DNA from: VAZQ01 sp963785745
GTDB lineage: Bacteria > Pseudomonadota > Alphaproteobacteria > Rhizobiales > Xanthobacteraceae
Direction of reading: 5' to 3'
Assembly (NCBI GenBank): GCA_963785745.1
Contig: CAWAWR010000021.1
Location: 124,001 to 188,000, forward strand
DNA: 64,000 nt
Notes under the pieces: generated by a model
What the model was told of the DNA's origin: nothing
The model's input: the letters and a program-made list of their open reading frames with translations, nothing else
Databases searched by the model: none
Position numbers and translations under genes: made by a program
Shown: positions 53,806 to 62,207 of the stretch, piece after piece
Layout of the letters: the number at the start of each line of letters is the position of its first letter
Numbering within the stretch: the first letter of the stretch is position 1

Positions 53806-54132
53806 GAGGCGGCGCTGCGTCGGCAGGTCGACGCTCGCCACATATTTTCTGCCGGCAGTCGGGCAGGAACCGGGATGTCATCCGCTCCCGAGATGACCAT
53901 AACCGTTCCCGATCACACGCTCTTACAAGTGTCGATTCGTATCAAACACTAAACTTATGGACAGTATTGCAGCGTTGCGCTGCCGTTGTAAGGGTCGTTG
54001 TGACCATTCCGCAGCCGGCCGTGTCGCAGGCTGCGAGCTATTCAGATCGTTGTGACGGGATTCGACCTAACTCAGCGCAGAACAACGGCCGTCCATATGC
54101 CAATTTGCGCAGGATCCAAAAGGACGAGCAAA
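53806..54132. other. AT-richer intergenic region before the HdeA/HdeB-like genes
   Basis: About 330 bases between a solute-binding gene end and the first HdeA/HdeB-like gene, visibly richer in A and T than its surroundings around 53930-53970. It should hold the promoter of the two-gene unit. I see no clear box or repeat by eye. Confidence 0.45.
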
Positions 54133-54429
54133 ATGAAGCTTCGATTGATTGGTGCAGCGTTTGCAATCTCGCTTCTTCCGGCGGCCGCAAGTGCGCAGGT
54201 CACCATCGACATGGGTGCGTTTACATGCGGCCAATATCTGGCAATGACGCCGTCCATGTCGCGTGACTTCTCCGCATGGATGAGCGGCTGGTTCAGCTAT
54301 CAGACGCGCAGGACAGTTGTGGACGTGGCCGCGCACCAGACAAATATGGCGAACCTAAAGTCATGGTGCCAAACCCGTCCGCAGGTAAGCGTGATGAATG
54401 CCTTGCAGAGCGCGATTGGCCCGCAGTGA
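54133..54429 (+). CDS. HdeA/HdeB family periplasmic protein (first copy)
   Basis: A 98-residue protein with a signal peptide (1-22, ASA-Q) and the family core VTIDMGAFTCGQYLAM with WMSGWFSYQTRR. Cys32 and Cys79 correspond to the disulfide of HdeA-type acid-stress chaperones, which protect periplasmic proteins at low pH. The ATG at 54133 begins at the signal peptide and has GGACGAG upstream. It is followed by a paralogue 23 bases later. Confidence 0.88.
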   Translation: MKLRLIGAAFAISLLPAAASAQVTIDMGAFTCGQYLAMTPSMSRDFSAWMSGWFSYQTRRTVVDVAAHQTNMANLKSWCQTRPQVSVMNALQSAIGPQ

Positions 54430-54452
54430 TATTGGACCTCCGGAGAAAAGTC

Positions 54453-54752
54453 ATGAGATGGAGTGTTGGTTTCGTAGCTGCGATTTTGCTGGTGACCGCT
54501 TCGCAACTAAGCGTCGCTCAAATCAGCGTAGACATGAATCAGATCACCTGCGGACGCTATCTCAGATACGGCGCGGAGGAACGGGACTTCGTCCGCTTTT
54601 GGATGAGCGGTTATTACAATGCGGCCGCCAATAGCAACGTCTTGAACTACGACCGCTTTCAAAGGAATGCCGCCAAGATCACGAGCTACTGCAAGAAGAA
54701 CAGGTCTAAAACGCTGCCGACCGCGATCAAGAATATCGGCTTGTGGCGGTAA
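54453..54752 (+). CDS. HdeA/HdeB family periplasmic protein (second copy)
   Basis: A 99-residue paralogue of the previous gene: signal peptide (1-23), ISVDMNQITCGRYLRY and FWMSGYYNAAANS, with Cys33 and Cys80 at the same 47-residue spacing. GGAG lies before the ATG. The pair look like a tandem duplication that diverged, similar to the HdeA-HdeB pair of enteric bacteria. It ends 27 bases from surf1 in convergent orientation. Confidence 0.88.
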   Translation: MRWSVGFVAAILLVTASQLSVAQISVDMNQITCGRYLRYGAEERDFVRFWMSGYYNAAANSNVLNYDRFQRNAAKITSYCKKNRSKTLPTAIKNIGLWR

Positions 54753-54779
54753 GACTGCGACGAATTGCAACCCGCTCCG

Positions 54780-55514
54780 TCAGGCGGCTTGCCAGCGACT
54801 GCGGGCCCAGAACCCGAACACGCCCAGCAGCACCGCGGCCAGACCGAACCACGTCAGCGCGTAGCCGAGGTGGTCGTTGCGAAGCTTGACCGCCAGCTTG
54901 CCCGGCCGCGGCACGCCGCCTTGAGGCGCCGGGCCCTCCATCTCCACGTAAAACGGTGCCACCTCGCCCCAACCATAGCGCGCCGCCATGGCGCGATGAT
55001 CGCGCGAGAACCACAAATCCTGCCGTTCCGAAAACGGCGTGACGAACCAGCCCGCCTGCTCCGGCCAGCGCAGCGCACCGACAATGTCGATGGCGGCACC
55101 GGGCAGCGCGATCGGCTTGAGCGACTCGTTAGGATTGGGATTGTCGACATAGCCGCGATTGACCACGACCGCCGATCCGTCGGACAGCCGCGCCGGCGAG
55201 AACGCAAAATAGCCCGTGCCTTTGACGTCCTCGCGCAGAGCCGCGCCGGCGCTATACACGCGGGCCTCCCGGCCGGGCATGAACTCGGCGCGCATCGTGA
55301 CGCGGCGAAACTCGTCGGCGGCAGGTATCAGGCTTTGCCATTGTCCGCGCGGCGGAAGAGCCGACGGTGGGGCAGACGCCAGCTCCGCCAGCGTCGCGAT
55401 CAGGTTTTCCTTCCAGGCCTTGCGTTCGAGCTGCCAGACGCCGAGCGCGATCAGGATCGCAAAGGCCGCGGCAGCCACGATCCCGGGCAGCAGCACGCTC
55501 CGCCTCTCGGTCAC
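54780..55514 (-). CDS. SURF1 family cytochrome oxidase assembly protein
   Basis: A 244-residue inner-membrane protein with one helix at each end (LLPGIVAAAAFAILIALGVW and LTWFGLAAVLLGVFGFWA) and a large periplasmic domain. The GVWQLERKAWKENLI block is typical. SURF1 helps insert heme a into subunit I. Its GTG start overlaps the DUF983 stop (GTGA). Last gene of the aa3 oxidase operon. Confidence 0.95.
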   Translation of the reverse strand: MTERRSVLLPGIVAAAAFAILIALGVWQLERKAWKENLIATLAELASAPPSALPPRGQWQSLIPAADEFRRVTMRAEFMPGREARVYSAGAALREDVKGTGYFAFSPARLSDGSAVVVNRGYVDNPNPNESLKPIALPGAAIDIVGALRWPEQAGWFVTPFSERQDLWFSRDHRAMAARYGWGEVAPFYVEMEGPAPQGGVPRPGKLAVKLRNDHLGYALTWFGLAAVLLGVFGFWARSRWQAA

Positions 55515-55912
55515 GGTCGGTCGCCGCCGACGAGCCGGCCTTCCGCAGCCTTATGATGGAATTGCAGCGCGATCAGCAGGCCCTTCGCCGGCCGCAATGG
55601 AAGCAGCGTCATGGCGAGGATCAGCGGAATCCAGAGCAACGCGTGGAGCCAGTAAGGCGGCTGGAAGACAATCTCGACCACCAGCGCGGCGGCCACCACC
55701 ACGAAGCCCGCAAACGACATCACGAAGAACGCGGGACCGTCCGCGGAGTTGGCGGCGGAAAAATCCTGGCCGCAGTTTTCACAGCGCGGCGCGACCTTGA
55801 GAAACCCGGCGAACAGCGCGCCCTGCCCGCAACGCGGACAGCGCCCGGCGAGACCCCGCCGGGCCATCGTGCGGAGCGACTGGTCTCCATGTGCGAAGCT
55901 GTCGTGCGTCAT
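55511..55912 (-). CDS. DUF983 family membrane protein
   Basis: A 133-residue protein with a four-cysteine zinc-ribbon-like start (RCPRCGQGALF and RCENCGQDFS) and two membrane helices (FVMSFAGFVVVAAALVVEIV, WLHALLWIPLILAMTLL). DUF983 genes typically sit in cytochrome oxidase operons; a role in oxidase assembly is presumed. Confidence 0.92.
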   Translation of the reverse strand: MTHDSFAHGDQSLRTMARRGLAGRCPRCGQGALFAGFLKVAPRCENCGQDFSAANSADGPAFFVMSFAGFVVVAAALVVEIVFQPPYWLHALLWIPLILAMTLLPLRPAKGLLIALQFHHKAAEGRLVGGDRP

Positions 55913-55995
55913 GCGGTTCAATCTAAGCATCGCGGCGGCAAGCGAAAGGGGCGGCCTTGCGACCGCCCCTCGCAACTGGTCCGCCGGCTGCGCTG

Positions 55996-56844
55996 CTAAT
56001 GCGCTCCGGCGTGCGCGCCCGCGCCCCACACATAGATGCAGGCAAACAGGAAGATCCACACCACGTCGACGAAGTGCCAGTACCAGGCGGCGAATTCGAA
56101 GCCGAGGTGCTGCGTTGGCGTGAAGTGGCCGAGATAGGCGCGGATCAGGCATACCAGCAGGAAGGTCGTCCCGATCAGCACATGCGCGCCATGGAAGCCG
56201 GTCGCCATGAAGAACGTGGCACCATAGATATTGCCGCTGAAAGCGAACGCGGCATGGCTGTACTCGTAGGCCTGCACCGCCGTGAAGAAGGCGCCCAGCA
56301 CGATCGTCAGGATCAGACCCCACTTGAGCCCCTCGCGATCGTTCTCCAGCAGCGCATGGTGCGCCCAGGTGACGGTCGTACCGGAGGTGAGCAGGATCAG
56401 CGTGTTGAGCAGCGGCAGATGCCAGGGATCGAAGGTCTCGATTCCCTTCGGCGGCCATACGCCGCCGATGAGCGCGGTGCGCGCCACCTGATGGATGTCG
56501 CTCGGAAACAGCGCGACGTTGAAATAGGCCCAGAACCAGGCGACGAAGAACATCACCTCCGACGCGATGAACAGGATCATCCCGTAGCGGTGGGAGATCT
56601 GCACGACGCGGGTGTGATGGCCCCAATGCGTCGCTTCGAGCGCGACGTCCCGCCACCATCCGATCATGGTGTAAAGAACCCCGACGACGCCGGCGAAGAA
56701 GATGAACGGCGCCGCCGCGAAGGTGTGGTGCATCCAGAAGATCGCGCCGATCGCCATCAGGAACGCGGAGACGGAACCGACGATCGGCCACGGGCTCGGA
56801 TCGACCAGGTGATAGTCGTGTTGCTTGGCGTGAGCGTCGGCCAT
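55996..56844 (-). CDS. ctaE: Cytochrome c oxidase subunit III
   Basis: A 282-residue membrane protein with seven helices. Characteristic blocks are HDYHLVDPSPWPIVGS, GMILFIASEVMFFVAWFWAY and YWHFVDVVWIFLFACIYVWG. It stabilises the aa3 oxidase and its proton uptake. Confidence 0.98.
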   Translation of the reverse strand: MADAHAKQHDYHLVDPSPWPIVGSVSAFLMAIGAIFWMHHTFAAAPFIFFAGVVGVLYTMIGWWRDVALEATHWGHHTRVVQISHRYGMILFIASEVMFFVAWFWAYFNVALFPSDIHQVARTALIGGVWPPKGIETFDPWHLPLLNTLILLTSGTTVTWAHHALLENDREGLKWGLILTIVLGAFFTAVQAYEYSHAAFAFSGNIYGATFFMATGFHGAHVLIGTTFLLVCLIRAYLGHFTPTQHLGFEFAAWYWHFVDVVWIFLFACIYVWGAGAHAGAH

Positions 56845-56859
56845 CTTGAAGTCTCTCCG

Positions 56860-57477
56860 TCAGTTCGTCGTGCTTGTGGCTGTCCTAGGGCCCGCACCCG
56901 CGCTGCCGACGGTTTGCGGCTCGCTCTGGCGCACCCGATACATGGTGTAGGACAGCGTAATGGTATTGAGGTTGTCGTGCTCGGCATCCTGCACGAGCTT
57001 CGGATCGATGAAGAACACGACCGGCATTTCGCGCTTCTCGCCAGGCTTCAGACGCTGCTCGGTGAAGCAGAAGCAGTTGATCTTGGAGAAGTAGGCGCCG
57101 ACGGTCGGCGGCGACACGTTGTAGCTCGCGTTGCCCACGGTCTCGCGCGCGGATTCGTTGACCACGGTGTAGTTCACGGTGATCACATCGCCGACTTTGA
57201 CCTCGATGAAGCTTCGCTCCGGCGTGAACCGCCAGGGCAGCCCCCCCGCCACATTGGCGTCGAATCGCACGATGACCTTGCGGTCGAGCGCGTGCTCGGG
57301 CGCGGTCTTCGCGACCATCGGCGTTCCGGCAAAGCCGGTCGTGCGGCAGAACCAGTCGTAGAGCGGCACCGCGGCGAAGGCCATTCCCACCATTCCGGCC
57401 GCGAACACGCCGCAGGCGGCCGCGACCAGGAGATCGCGCCGGCGGCGGGTGTGATCGGTTGGTCGGGAAGCGCTCAT
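56860..57477 (-). CDS. ctaG: Cytochrome c oxidase assembly protein CtaG/Cox11
   Basis: A 205-residue membrane-anchored copper chaperone that builds the CuB site of subunit I. It has one N-terminal helix and the copper-binding CFCFTEQRLKPGE followed by MPVVFFIDP. It follows the coxF-like small gene by 7 bases. Confidence 0.97.
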   Translation of the reverse strand: MSASRPTDHTRRRRDLLVAAACGVFAAGMVGMAFAAVPLYDWFCRTTGFAGTPMVAKTAPEHALDRKVIVRFDANVAGGLPWRFTPERSFIEVKVGDVITVNYTVVNESARETVGNASYNVSPPTVGAYFSKINCFCFTEQRLKPGEKREMPVVFFIDPKLVQDAEHDNLNTITLSYTMYRVRQSEPQTVGSAGAGPRTATSTTN

Positions 57478-57484
57478 CGCGTTC

Positions 57485-57643
57485 TCACAACGGGCGGTTC
57501 AGCACCGCCGGTCCCTTGACCAACGTGATGACGTAGAACAGGACGACCAACACGCCGAGAACGACGGCAATCGCAATCGAACGCGAGCGCCGGCTGCGCT
57601 TCTGCTCCTCGGTGAGCTCGACCGGTTCAGGTTTGTTGTCCAT
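57485..57643 (-). CDS. CoxF-like 52-residue membrane protein in the oxidase operon
   Basis: A short gene between ctaB and ctaG. The product has a charged start (MDNKPEPVELTEEQKRSRR) and one helix (SIAIAVVLGVLVVLFYVVTL region, 22-41), ending KGPAVLNRPL. A gene of this size and pattern is usual at this place in Rhizobiales. Gaps to both neighbours are 7 bases, supporting co-translation. Confidence 0.85.
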   Translation of the reverse strand: MDNKPEPVELTEEQKRSRRSRSIAIAVVLGVLVVLFYVITLVKGPAVLNRPL

Positions 57644-57650
57644 ATCGTCC

Positions 57651-58619
57651 TCATCCGGCTACTCGCCCCGCAACACTCTCGATCAGCAGAACCGCGAACA
57701 GGCCGAAGAGATAGACGATCGAATAGGCGAACATCTGCCGGGCCGCGGTGGCGGCGCGCTCGCCCTCGGTTGAGGTCCACACCCGCCAGGCGAATGCGAC
57801 CATCAGCGCACCCGCGACGATCGACGTCACGCCATAGACCAGCCCGGCATAGCCCAAGAACCAGGGCGCCGCGCCGACCGGAAGCAGCAGCAGCGAATAG
57901 ATGAGGATCTGCCGCCGCGTCGCGGCGGGGCCCGCGACCACCGGCAGCATCGGCACGCCGGCGCGCGCATAGTCGTCGGTGCGGAGCAGCGCCAGCGCCC
58001 AGAAATGCGGCGGCGTCCAGAAGAACACGATCAGGAACATCAGCACCGGCTCGACCGAAATCGAGCCCGTCACCGCCGCCCAACCGATCACCGGCGGGAA
58101 CGCACCGGCAGCGCCGCCGATGACGATGTTCTGCGGCGTCCAGCGCTTGAGCCACATGGTGTAGACGACGACGTAGAAGAAGATGGTGAAGGCGAGCAGC
58201 GCCGCCGCCAGCCAGCTCACCATCAGCCCGAGCACGACAATCGAGAAGCCGGCAAGCATGATGCCGAAACCGAGCGCCTCGCCCGGCGCGATACGGCGGC
58301 GCGGGATCGGACGGCCGGCGGTGCGCGTCATCAGCCTGTCGATGTCGGCGTCGTACCACATGTTGAGCGCGCCGGACGCGCCGGCGCCGACCGCGATGCA
58401 CAGCAGCGCCGTGAACGCGAGCACCGGGTGGATCGCGCCGGGCGCCGCCACGAGCCCGACCAGCGCGGTGAAAACGACGAGCGACATCACCCGCGGCTTC
58501 AGCAGCGCGACGTAGTCTCCCACGCTCGCGACGCTCACCTGCGGACGCGCAGCGGCGTCCTGTACGGACGCCGGAAGCTTCGCGATGTCGCCGATCATGG
58601 TCATCGGTGGTGCGCTCAT
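57651..58619 (-). CDS. ctaB: Protoheme IX farnesyltransferase (heme O synthase)
   Basis: A 322-residue UbiA-type prenyltransferase that adds a farnesyl group to heme b for the aa3 oxidase. The first aspartate motif is NMWYDADIDRLMTRT and the second region is RTDDYARAGVPM. About nine membrane helices. Its ATG overlaps the ctaD stop (ATGA). Confidence 0.97.
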   Translation of the reverse strand: MSAPPMTMIGDIAKLPASVQDAAARPQVSVASVGDYVALLKPRVMSLVVFTALVGLVAAPGAIHPVLAFTALLCIAVGAGASGALNMWYDADIDRLMTRTAGRPIPRRRIAPGEALGFGIMLAGFSIVVLGLMVSWLAAALLAFTIFFYVVVYTMWLKRWTPQNIVIGGAAGAFPPVIGWAAVTGSISVEPVLMFLIVFFWTPPHFWALALLRTDDYARAGVPMLPVVAGPAATRRQILIYSLLLLPVGAAPWFLGYAGLVYGVTSIVAGALMVAFAWRVWTSTEGERAATAARQMFAYSIVYLFGLFAVLLIESVAGRVAG

Positions 58620-60259
58620 TTGATGAGCGGGAGTTTCTCAAACTGATGGAACGGCGGCGGTGAGGACAACGTCCATTCGAGCGTCGTTGCGCCGGCGCCC
58701 CACGGATTGTCGGCCGCCTTCTCCTTGCGGATGAACGCATGCGCCACACCGAAGAAGAACACGAGCGCCCCGACGCCGGAGATATACGACCCATACGAGG
58801 AGACGTGGTTCCAGCCGGCGAAGGCATCCGGATAGTCGGCGATACGGCGCGGCATTCCCGCGAGGCCGAGGAAGTGCTGCGGGAAGAACACGATGTTGAC
58901 GCCGACGAAGGTCAGCCAGAAGTGCAGTTTGCCGATGAACTCCGAATACATGTAGCCGGAGATCTTCGGGAACCAGTAGTACCAGCCGGCGAAGATCGTG
59001 AACACGGCGCCGAGCGACAGCACGTAGTGGAAGTGCGCCACGACGTAATAGGTGTCCTGCAGCGAGCGGTCGACACCCGCATTCGCCAGCACGACGCCGG
59101 TCACGCCGCCGACCGTGAACAGGAAGATGAAGCCGATCGCCCACAGCATCGGCACCTTGAATTCGATCGAGCCGCCCCACATCGTGGCGATCCAGGAGAA
59201 GATCTTCACGCCGGTCGGCACCGCGATCACCATCGTCGCGGCGACGAAGTAGGCTTGCGCGGCGGTCGACATGCCGACCGTGTACATGTGGTGCGCCCAC
59301 ACCACGAAGCCGATGCCGCCGATCGCCACCATCGCATAGGCCATGCCGAGATAGCCGAACACCGGCTTCTTCGAGAACGTCGCGATGATCTGGCTGACGA
59401 TGCCGAAGCCCGGCACGATCAGGATGTAGACCTCGGGGTGTCCGAAGAACCAGAACAGGTGCTGGAACAGGATCGGATCGCCGCCGCCGTCGGCGGTGAA
59501 GAAGGTGGTGCCGAAATTGCGGTCGGTGAGCAGCATGGTGATCGCGCCGGCGAGCACCGGCAGCGACAACAGTAGCAGGAACACCGTGACCAGCTGCGAC
59601 CACACGAACAGCGGCATCTTGTGCAGCGTCATGCCGGGCGCGCGCATGTTGAAGATCGTGGTGATGAAGTTGATCGCGCCGAGGATCGAGGACGCGCCCG
59701 CGATGTGCAGTGACAGGATGGCAAAATCGACCGCCGGGCCGGGATGCCCCGAAGTCGACAGCGGCGCATAGATCGTCCAGCCGGCGCCGACGCCGGGCGC
59801 GCCCGGCTCGCCTTCCACGAACAAGGAAATCAGCAGCAGGGTGAAGGACGCTGGCAGCAGCCAGAACGAGATGTTGTTCATGCGCGGGAACGCCATGTCC
59901 GGCGCACCGATCATCAGCGGCACGAACCAGTTGCCAAAACCGCCGATCATCGCCGGCATGACCATGAAGAAGATCATGATCAGGCCGTGCGCGGTGGTGA
60001 ACACGTTGAACATGTGCGCGTCGTGGAAGATCTGCAGGCCGGGCTCCTGCAATTCGAGCCGCATGCCGATGGACAGGATGCCGCCGACCAGACCGCCAAA
60101 CAACGCGAAGATCAGGTACATCGTCCCGATGTCTTTGTGATTGGTCGAATAGACCCAGCGCCGCCAGCCATAGGGCGTCGCGTGAGCGTGATCATCGTGC
60201 GCGTGGCCGTGCGCACCGTGACCGTCATGTGCGCCGTGGGTATGTGCGGTCGTAGCCAT
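58616..60259 (-). CDS. ctaD: Cytochrome c oxidase subunit I (aa3 type)
   Basis: The 547-residue catalytic subunit carrying heme a, heme a3 and CuB. The CuB/tyrosine motif is WFFGHPEVYILIVPGFG and the CuB histidines are in VVWAHHMYTVGM; the heme-ligand histidine is in HFHYVLSLGA. A His-rich N-terminus (HTHGAHDGHGAHGHAHDD) precedes the first helix. Confidence 0.98.
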   Translation of the reverse strand: MATTAHTHGAHDGHGAHGHAHDDHAHATPYGWRRWVYSTNHKDIGTMYLIFALFGGLVGGILSIGMRLELQEPGLQIFHDAHMFNVFTTAHGLIMIFFMVMPAMIGGFGNWFVPLMIGAPDMAFPRMNNISFWLLPASFTLLLISLFVEGEPGAPGVGAGWTIYAPLSTSGHPGPAVDFAILSLHIAGASSILGAINFITTIFNMRAPGMTLHKMPLFVWSQLVTVFLLLLSLPVLAGAITMLLTDRNFGTTFFTADGGGDPILFQHLFWFFGHPEVYILIVPGFGIVSQIIATFSKKPVFGYLGMAYAMVAIGGIGFVVWAHHMYTVGMSTAAQAYFVAATMVIAVPTGVKIFSWIATMWGGSIEFKVPMLWAIGFIFLFTVGGVTGVVLANAGVDRSLQDTYYVVAHFHYVLSLGAVFTIFAGWYYWFPKISGYMYSEFIGKLHFWLTFVGVNIVFFPQHFLGLAGMPRRIADYPDAFAGWNHVSSYGSYISGVGALVFFFGVAHAFIRKEKAADNPWGAGATTLEWTLSSPPPFHQFEKLPLIK

Positions 60260-60311
60260 TGTCAGTCCCTTCGACTTCGTCGTTACCGCCCGGTGTCCGA
60301 ACGCGCGCCGC

Positions 60312-61190
60312 TCAGCGCGCGACCGATGACTCCACTGTCGCCACTGTCGTGGCTGGCGTTACGTCCTCGCGCGCGAACCTCTTGCGCGCCCCCTCAACCC
60401 AGGTCTTGAACTGCTCTTCGCTCACCACCCGGACCGCGATCGGCATGAAGGCGTGATCCTTGCCGCACAGTTCCGAGCATTGTCCGTAGTAGACGCCCTC
60501 GCGGGTCGCCCGGAACCAGGTCTCGTTCAAGCGACCGGGGATCGAGTCGATCTTGATGCCGAACGACGGCACCGCGAACGCATGGATCACCTCGGCGCCG
60601 GTAGTGATGACGCGGATGTTCTTGTTCACCGGCACGACCAGCTCGTTGTCGACGGCGAGGAGCCGCGGCCGGCCCTTGAGCTGCGCCGGATCGCGGACGA
60701 TCAGCGAATCGAACTCGAAATTGCCGTGGTCCGGATAGGCGTAGGTCCAGAACCACTGTTTGCCGGTTGCCTTGATCGTGACGTCGCCGGCCTCGGCGCT
60801 CATCGCCGGGATGGTCAGCTGAAAGAACAGCAGCCGGAACGACGGGATCGCGATGATGACCAGAATCACGACCGGAATCAGGGTCCAGGCGACCTCAAGC
60901 AGGGTGTTGTGGGTGGTGCGCGAGGGCGTCGGATTGGCGCGCGCGTTGAACCGCACCATGATGGTCAGCAGCAGGGCAAGGACGAACAGCGATATTGCGA
61001 TGATGATGTAGAGCACGAAGGTGTGGAACGAGATGATGTTGTCCATCACCGGCGTCGCGGACTGTTGGAAGCCCAATTGCCACGGAGATGGCTGCCCGTC
61101 GCCCGCGAGCGCGATCCCCGCCCCCGCGAGAATGCCACCGATCATCACCGCCAAGGCGGCCAGCCGCTTGAAACCGAGCATCGTCGTCAT
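60312..61190 (-). CDS. ctaC: Cytochrome c oxidase subunit II
   Basis: A 292-residue subunit with a signal peptide, two membrane helices and a periplasmic CuA domain. The CuA ligands are in YYGQCSELCGKDHAFMPI, and WFWTYAYPDHG is the electron-entry region. The ATG at 61190 has AAGGAG upstream. First gene of the oxidase operon. Confidence 0.98.
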   Translation of the reverse strand: MTTMLGFKRLAALAVMIGGILAGAGIALAGDGQPSPWQLGFQQSATPVMDNIISFHTFVLYIIIAISLFVLALLLTIMVRFNARANPTPSRTTHNTLLEVAWTLIPVVILVIIAIPSFRLLFFQLTIPAMSAEAGDVTIKATGKQWFWTYAYPDHGNFEFDSLIVRDPAQLKGRPRLLAVDNELVVPVNKNIRVITTGAEVIHAFAVPSFGIKIDSIPGRLNETWFRATREGVYYGQCSELCGKDHAFMPIAVRVVSEEQFKTWVEGARKRFAREDVTPATTVATVESSVAR

Positions 61191-61583
61191 CGCTCCTTCG
61201 ATGAAGCCGTCATGCCCGCCGGGCCCCCTATCGCAGGTCGGTGAGGCTTGATGCCTCCGGGTGCAACGCCCGCCACGGGCGGCTCCTCGGCAGGTGCGGG
61301 CGGGAACCTTTGGGGATTCCCAGGCACTCAAAACCACACTTTAGAGCCGGTCGCAATGCACCCGGGCCCTGGTTCCCATGCGATATTTGCCACCTGCGAG
61401 CGACCTGCCAATGACATGCGTCATCGGGCCTAACCGGGGGTTCCAAATCTCGGCCACAATGGGCTGTTTTACCGGCGCTTGACGGGTTAGCCTCACCATG
61501 CGGGGCTGCATGGGTTGGGCTTACAGGATTCGATGATTCGGCCCGGGTATCGGTCGGGCGGTACCGGGCAATTCGAGGCAACC
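61191..61583. other. Divergent intergenic region between the oxidase operon and ialB
   Basis: About 390 bases that should hold promoters of ctaC (leftward) and ialB (rightward). Several GC-rich inverted stretches are visible (GCCCGCCACGGGCGG near 61268-61282), but no clear FNR-like box or -35/-10 pair. Confidence 0.45.
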
Positions 61584-62111
61584 ATGGCACCAATTCAGCC
61601 CGAAAGGCGCACAGACAAGCTCGCATTGGCGCTTTCTTGCGCGCTGGGCATCCTCGCCGGCACGACTGGCATGTCCCTCGCGCAGGGCGTTGTCCGCTCC
61701 GTCCACGCCGACTGGCAGATTCGCTGCGATACCCCGCCGGGCGCGCAGGGCGAGCAATGCGCCCTGATCCAGAGCGTGACGGCGGAAGACCGCGCCAATG
61801 TCGGCCTCACGGTGATCGTGCTGAAGACCTCCGACAACAAATCGCGGCTGATGCGCATCGTCGCCCCGATGGGCGTGCTGCTGCCGTCGGGCCTCGGCCT
61901 CAAGATCGACAATGAGGACGTCGGCCGGGCCGGCTTCGTGCGCTGCCTGCCGAACGGCTGCGTTGCCGAGGTGGTCATGGACGGAAACCTCATCAAAGCG
62001 ATGCGGTCCGGCCAGACCGCGACCTTCATCATCTTCCAGACGCCCGAGGAGGGCATCGGTTTCCCGATGAGCCTCAAGGGCTTCGGCGAAGGCTTCGACA
62101 AGCTGCCGTAG
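61584..62111 (+). CDS. Invasion-associated locus B family protein
   Basis: A 175-residue exported protein with a signal (LALALSCALGILAGTTGM) and the IalB pattern HADWQIRCDTPPGAQGEQCALIQ and GFVRCLPNGCVAEVVMD, with paired cysteines. IalB is linked with invasion in Bartonella; in free-living Rhizobiales its role is unknown. The ATG at 61584 has GAGG upstream. Confidence 0.9.
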   Translation: MAPIQPERRTDKLALALSCALGILAGTTGMSLAQGVVRSVHADWQIRCDTPPGAQGEQCALIQSVTAEDRANVGLTVIVLKTSDNKSRLMRIVAPMGVLLPSGLGLKIDNEDVGRAGFVRCLPNGCVAEVVMDGNLIKAMRSGQTATFIIFQTPEEGIGFPMSLKGFGEGFDKLP

Positions 62112-62207
62112 CGGCTTTTCCTTGCGTTCCGGCGTTAAACGGCCCTCGCAAGACGGGGGGCAAGCCACTATTTTTGTCTAACGAATCCCAGCAATGCGGT
62201 GCCCCCT

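Noticed and set aside
55957..57519. A 520-codon plus-strand frame
   Set aside because: Antisense of ctaE and ctaG; charged low-complexity product.
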